Assembly (NCBI GenBank): GCA_016189965.1
Contig: JACPRL010000110.1
Coordinates: forward strand, 1-9,254
Length of the DNA: 9,254 nucleotides
Direction: 5' to 3'
From: Acidobacteriota bacterium
GTDB lineage: Bacteria; Acidobacteriota; Terriglobia; Acidiferrales; 2-02-FULL-67-57
Numbering within the stretch: the first letter of the stretch is position 1; every line of letters starts with the position of its first letter. The position numbers and the translations under genes are program-made. The notes beneath the pieces are model-generated. The model did no database searches. It was not told where the DNA came from and saw nothing but the letters and a program-made list of their open reading frames with translations. Positions 1 to 5,992 of the stretch are shown piece by piece.

Positions 1-320
1 ATGCCCTACGGCGCCGGCTGGGTGGCCGCCTGCTCCTATGGCGCCGCCGAATGTGTCGACCCTCGCCCCTACGCCGTGGGTTCCATCCGCGAAACCTTCG
101 CCCGCTTCCCCCATCTCAAGTCGCTCTTGCCCGCCATGGGCTACAGCGACCTGCAGCGCCGCGAACTGGAAGAAACCATCAACCGCACCCCCTGCGACCT
201 GGTGCTGGTCGCTACCCCGGTCGACTTGACCCACCTGCTCCATCTCGAAAAACCCAGCCTGGCTTGCGGGACATCCTGGCCGACTTCACGGCCCACTCCC
301 GGCACGCCCGGGTCGCCTGA
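1..320 (+). pseudogene. 3' end of a cyclic 2,3-diphosphoglycerate synthetase-like GTPase, frameshifted near its end
   Basis: Only the C-terminal part is in the window; the ATG at base 1 is an internal Met. The segment VDPRPYAVGSI, followed by a predicted ETF..FPH..SLLPAMGY stretch and CDLVLVATPVDL (about residues 20-77 of this fragment), is typical of the C-terminal region of P-loop proteins annotated as cyclic 2,3-diphosphoglycerate synthetase/GTPase, often found beside carbamate kinase and OTC genes. In frame 1 the family match ends at HLEKP (base 255). It resumes in frame 3 at QPGLRDILADF (from base 255) and ends at TGA 318-320. The RVRYE-like stretch I would expect between these two parts is missing, so roughly 35-40 bases (not a multiple of three) appear to be deleted. 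As a result frame 1 does not stop and runs on into argF in frame. The true biochemical role of this family in bacteria is uncertain. I am fairly sure of the family and of the frame change, less sure of the deletion size. Confidence 0.68.
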
Positions 321-330
321 GGAGGTCCCC

Positions 331-1299
331 ATGCGCCACCCCATACCTCCCGGCGGTGCCGAGCCTCAGCCGCCGCTCCGCTGGCCCTCGCCGTTGGTGG
401 GCGATGACCTGCTCTCCCTCGCCGACCTGACCACCGACGAAGTCTGGTTCCTGCTCGACCTCGCCGGCCGCGTCAAAGCCCAGCCCGCCCACTACCGCCG
501 CGCCCTGGAAGGCAAGACCTTGGCCCTCCTCTTCGAAAAGCCGAGCCTGCGCACCCGCGTCACCTTCCAGCTCGCCATCGAACAGCTCGGCGGCCATGCC
601 CTCTACCTCAGCCCGCAGGAAGTCGGCCTCGGCCAGCGCGAAGGCGTCAAAGACGTAGCGCGCAACCTCTCCTGCTGGGTGCAGGCGATTGTGGCCCGTG
701 TCTACTCCCACCAAACCGTCGTCCGCCTCGCCGAGCACGCCCAGGTGCCTGTCATCAACGGCCTCTCCGACTGGGAGCATCCCTGCCAGGCCCTCGGCGA
801 TTACTTCACCCTGCTCGAGCACCGCCACCGCCTCTCCGACACCTTGCTCGCCTGGGTCGGGGACGGCAACAACGTTTGCCACTCGCTCATCTACGGCGCC
901 GCCCGCACCGGCGTCCACCTGCGAAGTGCCACGCCGCCGGGCTACGAGCCCGCCCGTGCCGTCGTCGCCGAGGCCCGCACCGCTGGAGCCTCCATCGAGT
1001 TAACCCATGACCCCCTGGAGGGCGTCGCGGGCGCCGATGCCGTCTACACCGACGTGTGGGTGAGCATGGGGCAGGAGGAAGAAGCCGAGACCCGACGCCG
1101 CGTTTTGCGCCCCTACCAGGTGAATGCGAGCCTGATGGCGCGCGCCGGCGGCGACGCTTTCTTTATGCATTGCCTCCCCGCCCGCCGCGGTGAAGAAGTC
1201 ACCGACGAAGTCATCGACTCGCCCCACTCGCTTGTTTGCCAGCAGGCCGAAAACCGCTTGCACATCCAGAAGGCCCTGCTGCTGGCACTGCTGGCCTGA
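331..1299 (+). CDS. argF: Ornithine carbamoyltransferase
   Basis: Catalyses carbamoyl phosphate + ornithine = citrulline + phosphate in the cytoplasm, in either direction. The 322-residue product has the carbamoyl-phosphate loop FEKPSLRTR (residues 68-76), HPCQALGDYFT (150-160), VGDGNNVCHSL (176-186), the ornithine-side loop DVWVSMGQE (241-249) and HCLPARRGEEVTDEVI (from residue 280), so the OTC rather than the aspartate transcarbamylase signature is complete. I place the start at ATG 331 because a strong Shine-Dalgarno GAGGAGG (319-325) lies just before it, overlapping the TGA of the upstream GTPase; the reading frame is open further upstream only because of the GTPase frameshift. The roughly 20-residue Pro-rich N-terminus is slightly longer than usual. 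It is followed after 8 bases by arcC, which suggests co-transcription and possibly a catabolic direction (citrulline to carbamoyl phosphate). An anabolic role in arginine synthesis is equally possible from the protein alone. Confidence 0.95.
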   Translation: MRHPIPPGGAEPQPPLRWPSPLVGDDLLSLADLTTDEVWFLLDLAGRVKAQPAHYRRALEGKTLALLFEKPSLRTRVTFQLAIEQLGGHALYLSPQEVGLGQREGVKDVARNLSCWVQAIVARVYSHQTVVRLAEHAQVPVINGLSDWEHPCQALGDYFTLLEHRHRLSDTLLAWVGDGNNVCHSLIYGAARTGVHLRSATPPGYEPARAVVAEARTAGASIELTHDPLEGVAGADAVYTDVWVSMGQEEEAETRRRVLRPYQVNASLMARAGGDAFFMHCLPARRGEEVTDEVIDSPHSLVCQQAENRLHIQKALLLALLA

Positions 1300-1307
1300 G
1301 GGATCCC

Positions 1308-2282
1308 ATGCGCATCGCGGTCGTCGCCATCGGCGGAAACTCTCTCGTCCCTCCTGGCAGCCTCGGCACCCTCGCCGAGCAACGCCGGGCGCTCGAACTC
1401 ACCTGCGAAGGCATCGCCGCCGTCCTGGCCTGCGGCTACCGCCTCGTCGTCACCCACGGCAACGGCCCCCAGGTCGGCGATGCCTGGCGGCGCTCCGAGC
1501 TCGCCGCCCCGGAGGTCGAACCGCTCCCGCTCGACCTCTGCGTCGCCGAAACCCAGGGCAGCATCGGCTGCCTGCTCCAGCAGACGCTGGAAGACACGCT
1601 GCGGCGGCGCCGTCTCGAACGGCCGGTGGCCACCATCATCACCCAGGTGCTGGTCTCCCCCAACGACCCCGCCTTCGCCCATCCCACTAAACCTGTCGGC
1701 CCCTTCTACACCCGCGAGGAAGCCGGGCGGCGCCGCGCGCAACTGGGCTGGCAGATGGTGGAGGAAGTCGGCCGGGGCTACCGGCGCGTCGTCGCCTCGC
1801 CGCAGCCGCAGGCGATTGTCGAGTTCGACGCCATTCAGGCGGCGCTGGCCCGCGATGTGGCGGTCATCGCCGCTGGCGGCGGCGGTGTCCCGGTCGTGCG
1901 GACGCAAAACCGTCTACAGGGTGCCGAAGCTGTCATCGACAAAGACCGCGCCTCCGCCCTGCTCGCCACTCAACTCGGCGCTGAACTCCTCCTCATCTCC
2001 ACCCGCGTGGACGAGGTTTACCTGAACTACGCCACCGACCGGCAGCAGCCTCTGCCTCGCCTGACGCTCGAGGCCGCTCGCCGCTACCTCGCCGAGGGTC
2101 ACTTCCCGCCGGGCAACATGGGCCCGAAAATCGAAGCCGCCGCCGATTACCTCGAGCGCGGCGGCCGGTTGGTCATCATCACTTCGCCGCAGAAGATCCT
2201 GCTCGCCCTCGAAGGTGTCGCGGGAACCCGCATCACCAGCCAAGCCCAGTACGCCTCCCTGCGCCTCCGCCCCGCCGCCTGA
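1308..2282 (+). CDS. arcC: Carbamate kinase
   Basis: Transfers phosphate between carbamoyl phosphate and ADP to give ATP and carbamate, which decays to ammonia and CO2. The 324-residue product is close to the usual family length of about 310. Visible amino-acid-kinase motifs are AIGGNSL (residues 7-13), VTHGNGPQVG (48-57), the family insert TKPVGPFYTREEA, AAGGGGVPVV, VIDKDRASALLA with the nucleotide-site Lys212, ISTRVDEVYLNY, and FPPGNMGPKIEAA near the C-terminus. The ATG at 1308 is chosen because it begins the conserved first beta strand and has a GAGGG ribosome site at the end of argF; the open frame extends upstream into argF but without family sequence. Together with argF it forms a short citrulline-degrading, ATP-forming pair. 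Arginine deiminase and an arginine/ornithine antiporter are not in the window, so the source of citrulline or carbamoyl phosphate is unknown. Confidence 0.95.
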   Translation: MRIAVVAIGGNSLVPPGSLGTLAEQRRALELTCEGIAAVLACGYRLVVTHGNGPQVGDAWRRSELAAPEVEPLPLDLCVAETQGSIGCLLQQTLEDTLRRRRLERPVATIITQVLVSPNDPAFAHPTKPVGPFYTREEAGRRRAQLGWQMVEEVGRGYRRVVASPQPQAIVEFDAIQAALARDVAVIAAGGGGVPVVRTQNRLQGAEAVIDKDRASALLATQLGAELLLISTRVDEVYLNYATDRQQPLPRLTLEAARRYLAEGHFPPGNMGPKIEAAADYLERGGRLVIITSPQKILLALEGVAGTRITSQAQYASLRLRPAA

Positions 2283-2340
2283 GACACCCCTGCCGCCTGC
2301 GGGCGCTGTGTCCTCCCGAGTTTCGCTTTTCGGTTTTTGA
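2283..2340 (+). repeat. GACAC/GTGTC intergenic element, copy A (possible weak terminator)
   Basis: This fills the gap between the convergent arcC and cytochrome genes. It begins GACACCCC (2283-2290), has a matching GTGTC at 2308-2312, then TCCCGAGTTTC and CTTTTCGG followed by five T (2334-2338). A related stretch lies at 5722-5792. The arms GACAC and GTGTC could form a hairpin, and CCGA/TCGG (2316-2319 with 2330-2333) before the T-run could act as a weak terminator for arcC. Repeat status is seen directly; the terminator role is inference. Confidence 0.5.
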
Positions 2341-2344
2341 CGTT

Positions 2345-2959
2345 CTACTCTGGACAGGGAGCGCCGCCGTCCGCCCACTGTTTCATCTTGGCGACGAATT
2401 CCGCGCGGCTCAGCGGCGGCGGTGTCCGCCCCTCGCCGGGGCTCCACCCCCACAGCACCAGCGGGTCTTCCTCGATGTGGTGGATCACCCCTGCAATGGT
2501 CTTCCCGCCGTTCTCCGCCGGGTCTTTGAACTGCCGGCAAAGCTCACCGGCTGTTTTCCCCTCGAACACCATGGGCATTCCCGGCGGAGGCAAATGCCAG
2601 TTCGGTGCACCCGGCGGCATGTGCCGGCCAGCCACGTTGGCGGTCTGATGACAGTTCGAGCACTTCAGTGCGTATTTGCCGTTCCCGGTCCGCCCCCGCT
2701 GGACGTTCTGCGCATGCGGACGGCTGTCATCGCCCTGCAACGGCTGCTCGCCGGCCGGATGGCAGTTCAGGCACCGCGGATGCATGAACACGGCATAGGC
2801 CGCGCCAAACGCCGCCCGTGCGCCCGCCTCCTCCGCTCGTGCAGCCGCCCGCGCCGGCTCCTCACCTGTGCCGGCCACGACCGCTGCCACTGCCAGCGCC
2901 AGGCTGGCCGCGGTCACCCAGCGCCAGCGTCGCCTCCGCTTCACTTCGTGGCGTTGCAT
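2345..2959 (-). CDS. Secreted di-haem cytochrome c protein, third gene of the molybdenum hydroxylase operon
   Basis: The 204-residue product starts with an Arg-rich stretch and a hydrophobic run (about residues 15-30), which is a signal peptide or membrane anchor, and then an Ala/Glu-rich linker. Two haem c attachment motifs follow, CLNCH at 63-67 and CSNCH at 100-104. HMPPG..NWHLPPPGMPM (113-130) offers possible sixth-ligand Met and His residues. The start at ATG 2959 is supported by an AAAGGA ribosome site about 8 bases upstream and by the export signal; the frame is open further upstream only through shadow sequence inside the preceding gene. It lies 38 bases after the molybdopterin subunit. 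In related systems such as nicotinate dehydrogenases, cytochrome c domains take electrons from the enzyme, so this protein is the likely periplasmic electron acceptor. That role is inferred from position and haem motifs. I do not recognise a named family for the whole protein. Confidence 0.85.
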   Translation of the reverse strand: MQRHEVKRRRRWRWVTAASLALAVAAVVAGTGEEPARAAARAEEAGARAAFGAAYAVFMHPRCLNCHPAGEQPLQGDDSRPHAQNVQRGRTGNGKYALKCSNCHQTANVAGRHMPPGAPNWHLPPPGMPMVFEGKTAGELCRQFKDPAENGGKTIAGVIHHIEEDPLVLWGWSPGEGRTPPPLSRAEFVAKMKQWADGGAPCPE

Positions 2960-2997
2960 CGGAGATTCCTTTTCCCTACCGGTGAATCTGATCGCTC

Positions 2998-5163
2998 TTA
3001 GCTCTGCCGCAGCTCTCCGGCGCGGATGGGAAGACGTCGAATGCGCCTGCCGGTCGCGGCGAAGATGGCGTTGGCCACCGCCGGCGCAATCGGCGGCACA
3101 CCCGGCTCGCCCACCCCGCCGTGTTTTTCCATGCTCGGCATAATGTGCACTTCGATCTCCGGCACTTCGTGGATGCGCAGCATCGGGTAGTCGTGAAAGT
3201 TGCTCTGCTGGACCCGGCCGCCGCGGACTGTAATCTCCCCGTACAGCGCCGCCGTGAGCCCAAAAATGATCCCGCTCTCCATCTGCGCCACGACCGTGTC
3301 CGGGTTGACCACCATCCCGCAATCAACCGCGCACACCACACGATGAACTCGCACGCTCCCCGGGGGCGACACCGATACCTCCGCCACCTGCGCGATGAAG
3401 CTGCCAAACGATTCATGCACCGCAATCCCGCGCCCGCGCCCCCGCGGCACCGGCGTTCCCCAACCGGCTGTCATCGCCGCGAGCTCCAATACGCCTTTGT
3501 GCCGCGGATGCTTCGTCAGCAACCGGCGCCGGAACTCATACGGGTCCTCGCCCGCCGCGTGCGCCAACTCGTCCATGAAACTCTCCACCACAAAGGCGTT
3601 GTGCGAATGGCCTACCGAGCGCCAAAAGTGCGTGGGGACGCCGCCCGGCGCTGGCTGCCAGTCCACCAGCAGGTTGGGGACCTCGTAGGGCAGCTCCGCC
3701 GCCCCCTCCACCGCCGTGCCGTCCACGCCGTCTTTGACAATCAGAGTTTCGAACGGCGTGCCCACCATGAAGGATTGACAGACAATCCGATGCTGCCAGG
3801 CCACCGGCTCGCCCGCCGCGTCCAGACCGGCACGGATCGAGTGTTAGCACGCGGGACGGTAAAACCCCCCACGAATGTCGTCCTCGCGCGTCCAGACGAC
3901 TTTGACCGGAGCTTTGACCGTTTTCGAGACTTGCACGGCTTCGCGCACGAAGTGGCTGTCGAACACGGCACGCCGGCCAAAGCCCCCACCCAACAACGTG
4001 GTGTGAAGCTTGACCTGCTCGGGCGGGAGGCCCGCGGCCTGGGCCGCCGCGTCGCGGTCTCCCGTCTGGAACTGCGTTCCGGTCCAGACCTCGCAACCGT
4101 CGGGCCGCACATCGGCGACACAGTTCATCGGTTCCATCGTGGCGTGGGCGAGGTAGGGCAGTTCATACACCGCTTCGAGCCTCTTCGCCGCCCCGCCCAT
4201 CGCGGCTGCCGCGTCGCCCTCCCTTCGGGCGACGGCCCCCGGCTGCTGGGCGAGTTCCGCATACTGCTCGCGCTGCGCCTGGCTGTCGAGCCCGGCCAGC
4301 GGGCCTTCATCCCAGACAATCTCGAGCGCGTCGCGGCCGCGCTTCGCCGGCCAGAAGCCGTCCGCCACGACGGCGACGCCGGCATCGATTTGCACCACAT
4401 GCCACACACCCGGCACCGCCAGCGCTTTCCGGGCATCGAAACTCTTCACCCTGGCCCCAAAGACCGGCGGGCGCGCCACCACCGCCGTCAGCATCCCCTG
4501 GCGCTTCACGTCGATCCCGAACACGGCCGTGCCATTGGTCTTGGCCGGAGTATCCAAGCGTCGCATCGGCTTGCCGATCAACTTGAAGTCTTTCGGATTT
4601 TTCAGTGCCACCTCGATGGGTGCCGGCATCGTCGAAGCGCGGTCGGCGAGCTGGCCGTAGGAAAGACGACGACCCGAGGCTGAGTGCAGGACAAAACCGT
4701 TCTCGGCGCGGCAGGCGGCTGCCTCCACGCCCCACGCCTGGGCCGCTGCCGCCACCAGCAGCAGCCGCGCCATCGCCCCGGCCTGCCGCAACTGGTCAAA
4801 AGATGACCAGACGCTCGTGCTGCCCCCGGTGAGCTGAATGCCGAACACCGTGTGGTTGTATTCCGGCGCCACCGGCGCCGCTTCGACGCGAATCCGGCTC
4901 CAGTCCGCTTCCAGCTCCTCGGCCAAAATCATCGGCAGAGAAGTGTAGATTCCCTGGCCCATCTCGGACTTGTTTACGATGATGGTCACCGCCTCGTCCG
5001 TCCCGACGCGCACAAATCCGTTCGGGGCGAACACGCCTGCACCCAGTCCCGGCGCTTCTTCCGCCGCGGAAAGCGCCGGCAGGCGCAGCCCAATCACCAG
5101 TCCGCCGGCCACCAGCGTGCCGCTCCGGAGGAATTCCCGCCGGCTAACTTTTGCGGCGCTCAT
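2998..5163 (-). pseudogene. iorB: Molybdopterin-binding (large) subunit of an isoquinoline 1-oxidoreductase/aldehyde dehydrogenase-type enzyme, interrupted by an in-frame TAA
   Basis: Hydroxylates or oxidises an N-heterocycle or aldehyde at a molybdenum cytosine-dinucleotide centre; the substrate cannot be read from the sequence. The N-terminus carries a twin-arginine signal (SRREFLRSG, residues 7-15), so folded export to the periplasm is expected. Family blocks are SEMGQGIYTSLPMILAEEL, GGGFGRRAVFDSHFVREA, WRSVGHSHNAFVVESFMDEL, CAVDCGMVVNPDTV and GGVGEPGVPPIAPAVANAIF, the last with the catalytic Glu (residue 686 counting through the stop). ATG 5163 overlaps the small-subunit stop as ATGA. At 3844-3846 the codon is TAA (position 440), between GGFYRPAC and HSIRAGLDAAGEPVAWQHR, with the frame unchanged; the whole is 721 codons, the normal family size. 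As written, translation would give a 439-residue protein lacking the active-site Glu. A nonsense mutation or a base error are the likeliest causes. The real stop is TAA at 2998-3000. Confidence 0.88.
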
Positions 5164-5630
5164 CGCCTGCCTCGCTCGGCCAGAAGTTCGGCCGCGCGAT
5201 GGATGGCGCGGCGAATCCTCGGATAGGTGCCGCAGCGGCAGATGTTGCCGGCCATCGCATCGTCAATGTCGGTGTCGGTTGGCCGAGCATTCTCGCGCAG
5301 CAGCACCGCTGCCGCCATAATCTGTCCCGACTGGCAGTAACCGCACTGCGGCACGTCGATTTCAATCCATGCCCGCTGCAAGGGATGGCTCAAGTTGGCC
5401 GAAAGACCCTCAATGGTCGTAATCTTCTTGCCCGCCGCGCGGGAGACGGGCGTGACGCACGACCGCACGGCTTCGCCCTCGAGATGCACCGTGCAAGCGC
5501 CGCACTGCGCCATCCCGCAGCCGTATTTGGTTCCCGTCAGACCGAGCGTGTCGCGCAACACCCACAGCAGTGGCGTGCTCGGATCTACATCGACGTCGTA
5601 TTTTCGACCATTGACCTGCAGCGTGATCAC
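5160..5630 (-). CDS. iorA: [2Fe-2S] (small) subunit of the molybdenum hydroxylase
   Basis: Carries electrons from the molybdenum site of the large subunit through two [2Fe-2S] clusters. The 156-residue product is the normal length. The plant-ferredoxin-type domain has Cys38, Cys43, Cys46 and Cys58 (YGCGMAQCGACTVHLEG region), and the helical domain has Cys96, Cys99, Cys131 and Cys133 (QCGYCQSGQIM and GNICRCGTYPRI). All eight cluster ligands are present. The start is GTG at 5630-5628, preceded by AAGGAG (5642-5637) with a 6-base gap, which decides it over later codons. It has no export signal of its own and would be carried out with the Tat-signalled large subunit. It is the first gene of the operon and overlaps the next by 4 bases. 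The absence of a FAD subunit gene places this with the IorAB group rather than with three-subunit xanthine-dehydrogenase-like enzymes. Substrate unknown. Confidence 0.95.
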   Translation of the reverse strand: MITLQVNGRKYDVDVDPSTPLLWVLRDTLGLTGTKYGCGMAQCGACTVHLEGEAVRSCVTPVSRAAGKKITTIEGLSANLSHPLQRAWIEIDVPQCGYCQSGQIMAAAVLLRENARPTDTDIDDAMAGNICRCGTYPRIRRAIHRAAELLAERGRR

Positions 5631-5691
5631 GGCCGACTCCTTCGCCGTCTACGCGTAGGAAGTTGGAGGTTTGCCCTCAGCGGATTCACCG

Positions 5692-5720
5692 ACCATACGC
5701 CCCCAGCCGACCCCTGTCAA
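5692..5720 (-). promoter_or_regulatory. Sigma-70-like promoter of the molybdenum hydroxylase operon
   Basis: On the minus strand a perfect -35 TTGACA (5720-5715) is followed after 17 bases by TATGGT (5697-5692; four of six match the -10 consensus). A start near 5685 would give a leader of about 55 bases before the GTG at 5630. No other good promoter is seen between the tRNA and the operon. Prediction from sequence only. Confidence 0.55.
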
Positions 5721-5721
5721 C

Positions 5722-5792
5722 GACACCCCGGTGCGTCCTGCTGCCTCCCGGTGCAGTGTCTTCCCGAGTTTCGAGTTTCACTTTTCGGGTTT
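5722..5792 (+). repeat. GACAC/GTGTC intergenic element, copy B
   Basis: Second copy of the element at 2283-2340. It starts GACACCCC (5722-5729), has GTGTC at 5756-5760, then TTCCCGAGTTTC and CTTTTCGGGTTT, with a few extra bases (an additional GAGTTTC unit and a longer loop). CTGC (5740-5743) and GCAG (5753-5756) strengthen the hairpin. It lies directly behind the -35 box of the molybdenum hydroxylase operon and before the 3' end of the tRNA. The pieces resemble GAGTTTC-type dispersed repeats known from environmental genomes (recollection, not a search). Confidence 0.5.
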
Positions 5793-5801
5793 CGCAAGTT
5801 C

Positions 5802-5877
5802 TGGTGAGCCGCCCAGGACTCGAACCTGGAACCCGCAGATTAAGAGTCTGCTGCTCTACCAATTGAGCTAGCGGCCC
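5802..5877 (-). tRNA. tRNA-Lys (anticodon CTT)
   Basis: Read on the minus strand, this has a 7-bp acceptor stem GGGCCGC/GCGGCTC (one G-U pair), discriminator A, an encoded CCA end (5804-5802), D-arm AGCTCAATTGGTAGAGC, anticodon stem GCAGA/TCTGC around the loop CTCTTAA, and T-arm loop GGTTCGAGTCC. The anticodon CTT lies at 5844-5842, reading the AAG codon for lysine. It is 73 bases without CCA, with no variable-arm insert or intron. A promoter is visible just upstream at 5888-5915. It stands alone, divergent from the phosphatase-like gene. Confidence 0.97.
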
Positions 5878-5887
5878 ACGCAACAAA

Positions 5888-5915
5888 ATTCTATAGCAAC
5901 CGCGCCGGGCGTCAA
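5888..5915 (-). promoter_or_regulatory. Promoter of tRNA-Lys
   Basis: On the minus strand TTGACG (5915-5910) and TAGAAT (5893-5888) are separated by 16 bases; each matches the sigma-70 consensus in five of six positions. The AT-rich stretch and the distance of about 10 bases from the -10 box to the mature tRNA 5' end fit a tRNA promoter with a very short leader. Confidence 0.6.
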
Positions 5916-5992
5916 GCGCACCGCCCGCGCCCTCTCGACCGGCACGAATCCTCTGGCGCCCAGCACCTGTTTCGCGGCATCTTAGAGACGCT

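Noticed and set aside
1..1299. A true GTPase-OTC fusion protein as the normal gene product
   Set aside because: The GTPase family sequence continues in another frame to its own stop, and argF has its own strong ribosome site and start, so the joined frame looks like a by-product of the deletion.
2960..3322. Upstream extension of the cytochrome c gene to 3322
   Set aside because: The added residues are shadow sequence inside the molybdopterin gene; the ribosome site and signal peptide begin at 2959.
3121..4683. Long open frame (520 codons) on the plus strand, antisense to the molybdopterin gene
   Set aside because: Product is Arg/His/Pro-rich with no domain or ribosome site; it is the expected shadow of a GC-rich gene on the other strand.
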